A stretch of DNA of 64,000 bases from Azospirillum tabaci (GTDB lineage Bacteria > Pseudomonadota > Alphaproteobacteria > Azospirillales > Azospirillaceae): positions 1 to 64,000 of the forward strand of contig NZ_JACCJY010000022.1 of assembly GCF_014596085.1 (NCBI RefSeq), written 5' to 3'. How positions within the stretch are numbered: position 1 is the first letter of the stretch; each line of letters starts with the position of its first letter. The notes below the pieces were generated by a model. The model did not search any database. It was not told where the DNA came from and was given only the letters and a program-made list of their open reading frames with translations. Positions 1 through 7,788 of the stretch are shown here, one piece after another. A program made the translations under genes and the position numbers.

Positions 1-462
1 GACGACACGCTCAGCGGCGGGGCGGGCAACGACACGGCGCTGGGCGGGGCGGGGCGCGACCTGATCGGGCTGGGCGCGGGCCATGACCTAGCCACCGGCG
101 GGGCGGGCAACGACACGCTGTTCGGCGAGGAGGGCGACGACACGCTGTTCGGCGGGGCGGGCGATGACGTGCTGCACGGCGGGGCGGGCAACGACCTTCT
201 GTTCGCCGACGGCGGGGCGGACACGCTGTGGGGCGGGGCCGGGGTGGACGTCTTCGCCTTCGGGCGGGCCTCGGGCGGGTCGGTGGTGATGGACTTCGAG
301 GTTGGGGTGGACCGCCTGGCCTTCCACGAGGCCGGCATCGACCTGGGCGCGGTGATCCGCTCGGCGCGGGTGGAGGGCGGCAACACCACGCTCGACGTCG
401 GCGGGGGCAACCGCATCACCATCCTCGGCCAGACCGGCAACGCCGCCGCCTGGTTCGGCTGA
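1..462 (+). CDS. RTX-type calcium-binding repeat protein, C-terminal end (5' partial)
   Basis: The frame is open from the first base and ends at 462, so the start lies outside the window. The visible 153 residues begin with about eight glycine-rich nonapeptide repeats of the GGAGNDTLxGG type, which in RTX proteins form a calcium-binding beta-roll. They are followed by about 70 residues typical of the secretion end of such proteins, with an FxFG turn, an MDFEVGVDRL segment and a terminal WFG. Proteins with this C-terminus normally leave the cell through a type I secretion system; this is family knowledge, and no exporter is in the window. The activity cannot be read because the N-terminal part is missing. 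A hairpin terminator follows the stop. Confidence 0.88.
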   Translation, partial: DDTLSGGAGNDTALGGAGRDLIGLGAGHDLATGGAGNDTLFGEEGDDTLFGGAGDDVLHGGAGNDLLFADGGADTLWGGAGVDVFAFGRASGGSVVMDFEVGVDRLAFHEAGIDLGAVIRSARVEGGNTTLDVGGGNRITILGQTGNAAAWFG

Positions 463-488
463 GCGGCGTCGCAGCGCGCTCCGCAAAC

Positions 489-537
489 GAAAGGCGGGTG
501 CCGGAACCTTCGGGCTCCGGCACACGCCTTTTTCTTT
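489..537 (+). terminator. Rho-independent terminator after the RTX gene
   Basis: An 8-bp stem GTGCCGGA (498-505) pairs with TCCGGCAC (516-523), and its loop contains CCTTCGGG. Outer bases AAGGCG and CGCCTT extend the stem, and a T-rich run follows at 529-537. It sits 27 bp after the stop at 462. Confidence 0.8.
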
Positions 538-625
538 GCGGGCGGTGGGTCAGCTCAAACCCGGAGGCGGCTTTCAGGCCACCTCCGGCACCGCTGGGGA
601 ATTGAGCCCGGGAAGACCGGTCCGG

Positions 626-1789
626 TCAGTAGGACTTCGGCAGGTCCAGGACGTGCTCGGCGACGTAGGCCAGGATCAGGTTGGTGGAGACGGGGGCCAC
701 CTGATACAGCCGGGTCTCGCGGAACTTGCGCTCCACGTCATACTCGCTGGCGAAGCCGAAACCGCCATGGAACTGCAGGCAGGCGTTCGCCGCTTCCCAC
801 GACGCCTTGGCGGCGAGGTACTTCGCCATGTTGGCCTGGGCGCCGCAGGGCTCCCCGGCGTCGTAGAGGCGGCAGGCCTCGAAGCGCATCAGGTTGGCGG
901 CCTCGACCTCGATGAAGCTCTCGGCGATGGGAAACTGCACGCCCTGGTTCTGGGCGATCGGGCGGCCGAACACCTGACGGTCGCGGGTGTAGTCGCAGAC
1001 CTTGTCGACGAACCAATAGCCGTCGCCGATGCATTCCGCCGCGATCAGCACCCGCTCGGCGTTGAGGCCGGTCAGGATGTACTTGAAGCCCTGCCCTTCC
1101 TCGCCGATCAGGTTCTCCTCGGGGATTTCCAGATTGTCGAAGAACAGCTCGTTGGTCTCATGGTTGACCATGTTGCGGATGGGCCGGACGGTCATGCCGT
1201 TGGCCATCGCCTCCTTGATGTCGACAATGAAGATCGACATGCCTTCCGACTTCTTGCGCACCTGATCGAGCGGCGTGGTGCGGGCCAGCAGGATCATCAG
1301 GTCGGAATGCTGGACGCGGGAGATCCACACCTTCTGCCCGTTGATGACGTAGCGGTCTCCCTTCTTCTCCGCCCGGGTCTTGATGCGGGTGGTGTCGGTG
1401 CCGGTGGTCGGTTCGGTGACGCCCATCGACTGGAGGCGCAGTTCGCCCGCCGCGATCTTCGGCAGATAGCGGCGGCGCTGCTCCTCCGAGCCGTGCCGGA
1501 TCAGCGTGTTCATGTTGTACATCTGGCCGTGGCAGGCGCCGGAATTGCCGCCCGAGCGGTTGATCTCCTCCATGATGACGGAGGCTTCGGTCAGGCCGAG
1601 GCCTGAACCGCCATACTCCTCCGGGATCAGGGCGGCCATCCAGCCCGCCTTGGTCAGCGCGTCCACGAATTCCTCGGGATAGCCGCGCTCCTCGTCGATG
1701 CGGCGGTGGTACTCGCTGGGGAATTCGGCGCAGAGAGCGCGCACGGCGTCGCGGATCTCGTCGAAGCCCTGACCGATGCTGGTCTTCAT
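626..1789 (-). CDS. Acyl-CoA dehydrogenase family protein
   Basis: A 387-residue flavoprotein of usual family length. The N-terminal helical domain covers about 1-115, the middle beta domain with TEPTTGTDTT about 120-230, and the C-terminal helical domain with FGRPIAQNQ (274-282) and QFHGGFGFASEYDVERKFRE (339-358) follows. In many short- and medium-chain enzymes the catalytic Glu lies in a C-terminal YEGT segment; here that place reads YQVAPVST. A Glu is present at residue 245 in GLNAER, where isovaleryl-CoA dehydrogenase has its base. It is the last gene of a minus-strand run starting at 4738, 36 bp after the CitE-like lyase. A comparable dehydrogenase sits in the Pseudomonas itaconate cluster, but its substrate here is unknown. 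Confidence 0.88.
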   Translation of the reverse strand: MKTSIGQGFDEIRDAVRALCAEFPSEYHRRIDEERGYPEEFVDALTKAGWMAALIPEEYGGSGLGLTEASVIMEEINRSGGNSGACHGQMYNMNTLIRHGSEEQRRRYLPKIAAGELRLQSMGVTEPTTGTDTTRIKTRAEKKGDRYVINGQKVWISRVQHSDLMILLARTTPLDQVRKKSEGMSIFIVDIKEAMANGMTVRPIRNMVNHETNELFFDNLEIPEENLIGEEGQGFKYILTGLNAERVLIAAECIGDGYWFVDKVCDYTRDRQVFGRPIAQNQGVQFPIAESFIEVEAANLMRFEACRLYDAGEPCGAQANMAKYLAAKASWEAANACLQFHGGFGFASEYDVERKFRETRLYQVAPVSTNLILAYVAEHVLDLPKSY

Positions 1790-1825
1790 GTCTCGTCACC
1801 CTGCTTTTTTGATTGTTGCCGCGTT

Positions 1826-2689
1826 TCAGGCCGTGGCGGCGCTGCGCGCCAGGATGGCCTTCGCCCGCTCGGCGACGGGACGGTCGACCATGCGCCCGTC
1901 CACCGACACGGCGCCGCGCCCCGCCGCCTGGGCCTCGTCCCACGCCGCGACCACCCGCCCGGCCCAGGCCACGTCGGCGGCGGAGGGGGCGAAGACGTCG
2001 CGGACGACGGGCAGCTGGGCCGGATGGATGCACAGCGCGCCGGTCATTCCGATGGCCCGCGCCTGCGCCACCATGGCGCGGTAGGCGCCGAGGTCCCGGA
2101 ACTCGGCCAGCGAGCCGGGCAGGCCGATCGCCGCGAGACCGCGGGCGGCGGCAGCCAGCGCGATCTGGCGGCACGGCAGGGCGAGCAGCGCCTCGGTCGG
2201 CTCCACCCCCAAAGTCAGGGCGAAATCCTCGCTGCCCAGCGCCAGGGCCGCCACGCGCGGGACGGCGGCGATCCCGGCCAGCCGCTCCAGCCCCAGCGGA
2301 CTCTCGATGAGGGCGACGAGGCCGATGGCGCCCGGCGTCAGGCCGCGCTCCACCTCCCACTCCGCGATCATGGCGGAGAGGACGCGCAGCGCCCCGGCGT
2401 CCTCGGCCTTGGGCACCACCAGGGCGGCCACGCCGGGGCGCACGGCGGCCTCCAGATCGGCGACGGCGTCGCGCCAGCCGCTGTTGATCCGCACGAGGAC
2501 CGGCACGCCCAGCCCGTGCAGCCGGTCGATCGGCACGGACAGCCCGCGCCGGGCCTCCGGCTTGCCGGCGGGCAGGACCGCGTCCTCGAGGTCGAGGATG
2601 AGGGCGTCCGCCCCGCGCTGGTGGGCCTTTTCCAGCAGCTTGGCGTTGTCGGCGGGGACGAAGAGATAGGATTGATACGGCAGGGACAT
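1826..2689 (-). CDS. CitE-like HpcH/HpaI lyase, probable citramalyl-CoA-type lyase
   Basis: A 287-residue TIM-barrel lyase of the citrate lyase beta / malyl-CoA family. Hallmarks are FVPADNAKLLEKA near the N-terminus, the acidic ILDLEDAV (31-38), the CoA-contacting Arg in VLVRINS (65-70), ALIES with Glu129, and GSED (152-155), where Mg2+ ligands lie in relatives. There are no citrate lyase alpha or gamma genes nearby, so a stand-alone (hydroxy)acyl-CoA lyase is likelier than citrate lyase. Next to a class III CoA-transferase and a MaoC hydratase, cleavage of citramalyl-CoA to pyruvate and acetyl-CoA is the most economical role; this is inferred. GGAGGA lies about 8 bp before the ATG. Confidence 0.85.
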   Translation of the reverse strand: MSLPYQSYLFVPADNAKLLEKAHQRGADALILDLEDAVLPAGKPEARRGLSVPIDRLHGLGVPVLVRINSGWRDAVADLEAAVRPGVAALVVPKAEDAGALRVLSAMIAEWEVERGLTPGAIGLVALIESPLGLERLAGIAAVPRVAALALGSEDFALTLGVEPTEALLALPCRQIALAAAARGLAAIGLPGSLAEFRDLGAYRAMVAQARAIGMTGALCIHPAQLPVVRDVFAPSAADVAWAGRVVAAWDEAQAAGRGAVSVDGRMVDRPVAERAKAILARSAATA

Positions 2690-2726
2690 CAGACGTTTCC
2701 TCCAACCGTGTCGCGATGCGCCGACG

Positions 2727-3572
2727 TCATGACCGTTCGGCGTCCAGCTCGGCGGACATGGCGACGAAGCCCTCGTGGTCGGTCACCCACAGCGTGGCGC
2801 CGGTGGCGGTCGGCGCACCGCACAGGGTCAGCGGATGGATGTCGAACAGGGGCCGCTTCGCCCGGAAGCGGAAGCCGGTCACCCGAGCGCCCGGATTCTC
2901 GCGCAGGAACAGGTCCATCAGCATGGTGGCGCTGAGCGGGCCGTGGAACACCAGCCCCGGATAGCCCTCGACGTCGCGGCAATAGTCGCGGTCGTAATGG
3001 ATGCGGTGGCCGTTGAAGGTCAGGGCGGAGTAGCGGAACAGCAGCACCGGATCGGGCTGGATGCGCCGCTGCCACACCGCCTCGCCCGACGGGCGCTCGC
3101 CGGGGACGGGGGCGTCGCCGGGCTTGGCGGCCTCGCGGTAGACGATGTCGTGGAATTCGGTGATGGCGACGCCGGCGGCGGTGCTGATCTCGTGCCGGAC
3201 CTTCACGAAGACCATCCGGCCCGAGCGGCCCTCCTTCGGGGTGACCTCCTCGATGGTCGAGCGGCGGGTGATCGCCTCGCCGCTGCGGATCGGCCGGTGG
3301 AAGGTCAGCGTGTCGCCGGCCCACATGCGGCGGGGCAGTTCCACCGGCGGCAGGAAGCCGCCCTTGTGCGGATGGCCGTCCTCGGCGATGTCGCGCTGCA
3401 GAGCCTTCGGCAGGAAATACAGCCAATGCCCCAGCGGCGGCACCTCGCCCGCCGGCCAGGGCGGATTGTCGTGGTCGAGCGTCGCGGCCAGTCCGGTCAG
3501 CGCCACCGGCGACGCGACGTCCTCGGCGCTTTCCGACCGGCCGATCCAGTCGCGCAGATGGTCCATGCTCAT
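2727..3572 (-). CDS. Two-hotdog MaoC-type acyl-CoA hydratase (itaconyl-/mesaconyl-CoA hydratase-like)
   Basis: The 281-residue protein has an N-terminal FAS1-like dehydratase hotdog (about 20-145, with LPRRMWAGDTLTFHRPI) and a C-terminal MaoC hotdog (about 165-275, with TFNGHRIHYDRDY and the substrate-pocket VFHGPL). This double-hotdog layout is that of mesaconyl-C4-CoA and itaconyl-CoA hydratases. The first ATG overlaps the upstream stop as ATGA (3569-3572). A GGGGGAG sequence is spaced better for the third codon, so translation may begin at 3566 instead. It lies between the CoA-transferase and the lyase, consistent with hydration of an unsaturated C5 acyl-CoA before cleavage. Confidence 0.82.
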   Translation of the reverse strand: MSMDHLRDWIGRSESAEDVASPVALTGLAATLDHDNPPWPAGEVPPLGHWLYFLPKALQRDIAEDGHPHKGGFLPPVELPRRMWAGDTLTFHRPIRSGEAITRRSTIEEVTPKEGRSGRMVFVKVRHEISTAAGVAITEFHDIVYREAAKPGDAPVPGERPSGEAVWQRRIQPDPVLLFRYSALTFNGHRIHYDRDYCRDVEGYPGLVFHGPLSATMLMDLFLRENPGARVTGFRFRAKRPLFDIHPLTLCGAPTATGATLWVTDHEGFVAMSAELDAERS

Positions 3573-4738
3573 GCTCCCCCCTTATTGTTCGACGGTTTGA
3601 CGCCGGACGGCGTCGGTTCGAAGACTTCACGCCGGACGGCATCGGTGTGCTGGCCCAGCGCCGGAACGGCGCCGGAGGCGTAGGGTCGGCCGCGCACCTG
3701 CACCGGCGGCGCCACCACGTCGACCGGTCCGCCCGGCGTCTCGGCGGTCACGCGGCGCAACTGCGCGTGGGTGGACAGGTCGGCCACCTCGTTCAGCGAG
3801 CCGAAGGCGGTGCGCGCGCGATTCAGCCGGCGCACCGCCTCGGCGTGGTCCATGGTCCGGAAGATGGCGGCGACGAGCGCGTCCAGCTCCGGCCGGTTGG
3901 CGACGCGGCGGTTGTTGGTCGAGAAGCGCTCGTCGGTCGCCAGCTCCGGCCGCAGCAGCACGTCGGCGCAGAAGGCGGCCCATTCGCGCTCGTTCTGGAT
4001 CGACAGCACCACCTGCCGGCCGTCGGCCAGGGCGAAGGCGGAATAGGGGGCGATGCTCGGGTGCATCAGCCCGACCCGTCCCGGCGCCTTGCCGCCATGG
4101 TCGTGGTGCATCAGCGGCACCATCATCCACTCCGCCAGCGAATCGAACAGGGAGACGGCGACCGCCGACCCCTCGCCGCTGCGCTCGCGCTCCAGAAGCG
4201 CCTGGAGGATGCCGGTGTAGGCGTTCATGCCGCAGGCGATGTCGGCCACCGACACGCCGACGCGCCCCGGCTGGTCCGGCGATCCGGTGATGGAGGCCAG
4301 CCCGGTCTCGCTCTGCACCAGCAGGTCGTAGGCCTTCATGTCGCGGTAGGGGCCGTCGTCGCCGTAGCCGGAGATGTCGCAGGTGATCAGCCGGGGATGG
4401 CGCCGCCGCAGCGCGTCCGAACCGAAGCCGGCCCGCTCCGCCGCGCCCGGCGCCAGATTCTGCACGAAGACGTCGGCGCGGGCGATCAGCCGCTCCAGCA
4501 GCTCGGCGTCCTCGGGCGTCTTGATGTCGAGGACGACCGACTCCTTGCCGCGGTTGAGCCAGACGAAATAGGAGCTCTGCCCGTGGACCACGGCGTCGTA
4601 GCCGCGGGCGAAGTCGCCCTCCGGCCGTTCGATCTTGATCACCCGCGCCCCGGCGTCGGCGAGGCGCGACGTGCAGAGCGGTGCCGCCACCGCCTGCTCC
4701 AGAGAGACGACGAGCAGTCCCGACAGAGGTAAAGTCAT
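3569..4738 (-). CDS. Class III (CaiB/BaiF) CoA-transferase, possible itaconate/mesaconate CoA-transferase
   Basis: The 389-residue protein starts MTLPLSGLLVVSLEQAVAAP, as family III CoA-transferases do, with IKIERPEGDFAR (35-46), LNRGKES (61-67) and the AYDLLVQSETGL block in which Asp138 is the expected catalytic nucleophile. The open frame extends upstream to 4834, but the start at 4738 is chosen because GGAGGC lies 9 bp before it and homology begins there. The product would move CoA from a donor thioester onto a dicarboxylate. It is the first metabolic gene of the operon, 126 bp after the LysR gene on the same strand, and is translationally coupled to the hydratase. The substrate is inferred from the neighbours. 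Confidence 0.86.
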   Translation of the reverse strand: MTLPLSGLLVVSLEQAVAAPLCTSRLADAGARVIKIERPEGDFARGYDAVVHGQSSYFVWLNRGKESVVLDIKTPEDAELLERLIARADVFVQNLAPGAAERAGFGSDALRRRHPRLITCDISGYGDDGPYRDMKAYDLLVQSETGLASITGSPDQPGRVGVSVADIACGMNAYTGILQALLERERSGEGSAVAVSLFDSLAEWMMVPLMHHDHGGKAPGRVGLMHPSIAPYSAFALADGRQVVLSIQNEREWAAFCADVLLRPELATDERFSTNNRRVANRPELDALVAAIFRTMDHAEAVRRLNRARTAFGSLNEVADLSTHAQLRRVTAETPGGPVDVVAPPVQVRGRPYASGAVPALGQHTDAVRREVFEPTPSGVKPSNNKGGA

Positions 4739-4864
4739 TGTGCGAAGCCTCCGCTGTGGGCCAGGGCCGATCGTCCGTGGCCGCGATGGTAAACAGCCGG
4801 ACCGGCCCCGATCCAATACAGATGGGGCATGCATCGCATAACGAAGCGCTATGAGATCGAACCG

Positions 4865-5803
4865 CTAGGACGCCGCCGCTTCCTCGTCCAGCAGAAGGGT
4901 GCCGGGCCAGTCGCCGCCGCCGACCAGATCGCGCACCACCCGCAGGAAGGTCTCGCGCACCGCCGCCGCGGCCTCGGTCACCGGGGCGCCGCGGGGCCGG
5001 CAGAGATGGACCGAGCGGCGCAGGGACGGCGCAACAATCAGCCGGGCGGAGACCTGGCCCGCCCGCCATTCCTCCATCACCGCCGAGATCGGCAGGACCG
5101 AATAGCCCACCCCCTTGGCGACCAGCGTCTTGATCTGGGGAAGCCCGTTGATCTCCACCACCACGGTGACGACCGTGCAGGTCTCGCGCGCCACCCGTTC
5201 GATGCGGTCGCGCAGATTGTGCGGGCGGCTCGGCAGGATCAGGTCCTTGCCGGCCAGCTCGTCGAAGGCGATGTCGCCGCCCTCGCCGCCCGGCGGCCCG
5301 ATCAGGTAGAGATCCTCGCGCACCAGCGATTCGGCCAGCAGGGTGCGCGACCGCGTCACGTCATAGATGCAGCCGAAATCCAGCCGGTCGTCGTTCAGCC
5401 ATTCCAGGATCGTCCCGCTGAAGGATTCGACCACCCGCAGCGACACCTGCGGCAGCTCGGCGCGGACCGCCTGCACCAGGGGAACCGCCGCCACCAGCGC
5501 CACCGACGAGGTGAAGCCGACGGTCACCAGCCCGCTCGGCGTGCCCGAGCAGTTCCGCACCTGCTCGGTCGCTTGGGCGACGTGGCGCAGGATGATCTCC
5601 GCATGCTCGTACAGCCGGGTGCCGGCGGCGGTCGGCTTGACCCCATGGACGCCGCGGGTCAGCAGCTTGACCCCGAGGCCCGCCTCCAGATTGCGGATGT
5701 TGTGGCTGAGGGCCGGTTGGGCGACGTTCAGCTTCTGAGCCGCGGCCGTGAAGGAGCCTTCATCGACGATGCCGATGAAATACCGCAACTGACGCAGATC
5801 CAA
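4865..5803 (-). CDS. LysR-family transcriptional regulator
   Basis: The 312-residue protein has an N-terminal winged helix-turn-helix (about 3-62, starting MDLRQLRYFIGIVDEGSFTA) and a LysR effector-binding domain (about 92-295). The start is TTG at 5803 with AAGGAAGGTGAG upstream; the MDLRQLRYF beginning is the standard family N-terminus. It lies upstream of, and co-oriented with, the CoA-transferase/hydratase/lyase operon, and diverges from paoABC across a 327-bp gap. It could therefore control either unit. Control of the acyl-CoA operon is the better guess, because Pseudomonas itaconate clusters carry an adjacent LysR gene. Confidence 0.9.
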   Translation of the reverse strand: MDLRQLRYFIGIVDEGSFTAAAQKLNVAQPALSHNIRNLEAGLGVKLLTRGVHGVKPTAAGTRLYEHAEIILRHVAQATEQVRNCSGTPSGLVTVGFTSSVALVAAVPLVQAVRAELPQVSLRVVESFSGTILEWLNDDRLDFGCIYDVTRSRTLLAESLVREDLYLIGPPGGEGGDIAFDELAGKDLILPSRPHNLRDRIERVARETCTVVTVVVEINGLPQIKTLVAKGVGYSVLPISAVMEEWRAGQVSARLIVAPSLRRSVHLCRPRGAPVTEAAAAVRETFLRVVRDLVGGGDWPGTLLLDEEAAAS

Positions 5804-6130
5804 CGCTCACCTTCCTTTGCTCGGCCCTTTGCCAGCGGGAGCGATGAGCCTCCCGCGCCGGCCAATCATGTCGGTGCGCCGCAAGCGGATCAAGGCGAGT
5901 GGATGAAAGAAGGCGGCGCAAAGGGCGCCGGGCAAACCCGGTTCAACCATCCGCAGGGCCGCTGCGTTCCATTGATCCGTTTCATAAGCTTTATCAGGGA
6001 CCGGCGGGTAATCCCCGGATCGGCACGGCCTAGCTTCTCCCCATCCGCACAAGCGGATGAACCGTCCGCACGCCTGCGCCCTGTCCCACGGGGCCGCGAG
6101 CACAGCCAGGAAGGGAAGAGGAATTCAAAC
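5804..6130. other. Divergent intergenic region between the LysR gene and paoABC
   Basis: This 327-bp stretch should hold the LysR and paoA promoters. A 7-bp inverted repeat GCGGGAG/CTCCCGC lies at 5835-5856. I see no convincing open frame and no unambiguous -35/-10 pair. Confidence 0.5.
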
Positions 6131-6814
6131 ATGCACCATTCCGGCGACCTCGACATGACGCGGCGCGGCCTCCTGCTTGGGACCGCCGCCACCGCCGCGC
6201 TGACGGCGGCGCCGTTCCGGGCGCCGGCGCGGGCGGCAACCGTTGGAGAGACCGCCATGCCACCTCCCGCAACCGGAGCCGACGCACCGTCCCTGTCGCC
6301 CGTCCTGTCCAAGGTCACCTTCACCGTGAACGGGCAGCGCCGCGACCTTGAACTCGACACGCGGACGACGCTGCTCGACGCGCTGCGCGAGCATCTGCAC
6401 CTCACCGGCACCAAGAAGGGCTGCGACCACGGCCAGTGCGGCGCCTGCACGGTCATCGTGGACGGGCAGCGGATCAACTCCTGCCTGACGCTCGCCGTGA
6501 TGCACGAGGGCGGCGACGTCACCACCATTGAGGGGCTGGGCCTGCCCGGCAAGCTGCACCCCATGCAGGCGGCCTTCGTGGAGCATGACGGCTACCAGTG
6601 CGGCTACTGCACGCCGGGCCAGATCTGTTCGGCGGTGGCGATGCTGGACGAGATCAAGGCCGGCGTGCCCAGCCACGTCACCGCCGACCTCAACGCCGCG
6701 CCCCAGGCCACGGTCGATGAGTATCGGGAGCGGATGAGCGGCAACATCTGTCGCTGCGGCGCCTATTCCAACATCGTCGATGCGATCTCGGACGTCGCAC
6801 GGAGGGAGGCATGA
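6131..6814 (+). CDS. paoA: Periplasmic aldehyde oxidoreductase, 2Fe-2S subunit PaoA
   Basis: The 227-residue protein (E. coli PaoA: 229) begins with a twin-arginine signal, [19 protein letters not shown], followed by an Ala-rich cleavage region. The ferredoxin domain (about 60-135) has the plant-type 2Fe-2S ligands Cys98, Cys103, Cys106 and Cys118. The second helical domain has Cys157, Cys160, Cys207 and Cys209. The subunit passes electrons between the molybdenum site and FAD. The ATG at 6131 follows an AGAGGA site. It overlaps paoB by ATGA (6811-6814). The Tat signal on this subunit presumably carries the assembled complex to the periplasm, as known for E. coli PaoABC. Confidence 0.93.
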   Translation: MHHSGDLDMTRRGLLLGTAATAALTAAPFRAPARAATVGETAMPPPATGADAPSLSPVLSKVTFTVNGQRRDLELDTRTTLLDALREHLHLTGTKKGCDHGQCGACTVIVDGQRINSCLTLAVMHEGGDVTTIEGLGLPGKLHPMQAAFVEHDGYQCGYCTPGQICSAVAMLDEIKAGVPSHVTADLNAAPQATVDEYRERMSGNICRCGAYSNIVDAISDVARREA

Positions 6815-7788
6815 GACCCTTCACCTACGAGCGGGCGGACTCCCCCGCCGCCGCGGCCGCCGCGGTCGAGCGCCGGCCGGGCGCCAAGTTCATCGCGGGC
6901 GGCACCAACCTGCTCGACCTGATGAAGCTGGAGATCGAGACGCCGGCCCATCTGATCGACGTCAACGGGCTGAAGCTCGACACCGTGGAGGCGACGCCGG
7001 ACGGCGGGCTGCGCATCGGCGCGCTGGTGCGCAACACGGCGCTGGCCGCCGACCAACGGGTGCGGCGCGATTACGGCGTGCTGTCGCGCGCCCTGCTCGC
7101 CGGGGCGTCGGGCCAGCTGCGCAACAAGGCGACGACGGCGGGCAACCTGCTCCAGCGCACGCGCTGCCCCTACTTCTACGACACCAACCAGCCCTGCAAC
7201 AAACGCCAGCCCGGCAGCGGCTGCGCCGCCATCGGCGGCTACAGCCGGCAGCTCGCCGTGGTCGGGTCGAGCGACGCCTGCATCGCCACCCACCCCAGCG
7301 ACATGGCCGTCGCCATGCGCGCGCTGGACGCCACGGTGGAGACGGTGCGGGCCGACGGGACGACGCGGACGATTCCCATCGCGGAATTCCACCGGCTGCC
7401 CGGCGACACGCCGCACATCGAAACGGCGCTGCTGCCCGGCGAACTCATCACCGCGGTGACGCTGCCCAAGCCGGTCGGCGGCACCCACGTCTACCGCAAG
7501 GTGCGCGACCGCGCGTCCTACGCCTTCGCGCTGGTCTCCGTCGCGGCGGTGGTGCAGCGCGACGGCGGCGGCCGGGTGGCGCTGGGCGGCGTGGCGCACA
7601 AGCCCTGGCGCGTCGAGGCCGCCGAGGCCGAGATGCCGCGCGGCGCCAAGGTGGTGACCGCCGGGCTGCTGGCCGATGCGAAGCCGACGCACGACAACGC
7701 ATTCAAGCTGACCCTGGTCGAGCGGACGCTCGCCTCGGTGCTGGCCGAAGCGAAAGGCCAGGGAGAGCGAAAGGCTGAGACACCATGA
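6811..7788 (+). CDS. paoB: Periplasmic aldehyde oxidoreductase, FAD subunit PaoB
   Basis: A 325-residue FAD-binding subunit of the xanthine oxidase family (E. coli PaoB: 318). [13 protein letters not shown] (27-39) is the FAD pyrophosphate-binding loop, and the C-terminal CO dehydrogenase flavoprotein domain follows from about 215. An insertion with Cys119, Cys129, Cys138 and Cys157 ([17 protein letters not shown] region) matches the loop that binds the extra 4Fe-4S cluster characteristic of PaoB and the 4-hydroxybenzoyl-CoA reductase branch. It is coupled to both neighbours by ATGA overlaps, so 1:1:1 synthesis of the heterotrimer is expected. Confidence 0.92.
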   Translation: MRPFTYERADSPAAAAAAVERRPGAKFIAGGTNLLDLMKLEIETPAHLIDVNGLKLDTVEATPDGGLRIGALVRNTALAADQRVRRDYGVLSRALLAGASGQLRNKATTAGNLLQRTRCPYFYDTNQPCNKRQPGSGCAAIGGYSRQLAVVGSSDACIATHPSDMAVAMRALDATVETVRADGTTRTIPIAEFHRLPGDTPHIETALLPGELITAVTLPKPVGGTHVYRKVRDRASYAFALVSVAAVVQRDGGGRVALGGVAHKPWRVEAAEAEMPRGAKVVTAGLLADAKPTHDNAFKLTLVERTLASVLAEAKGQGERKAETP

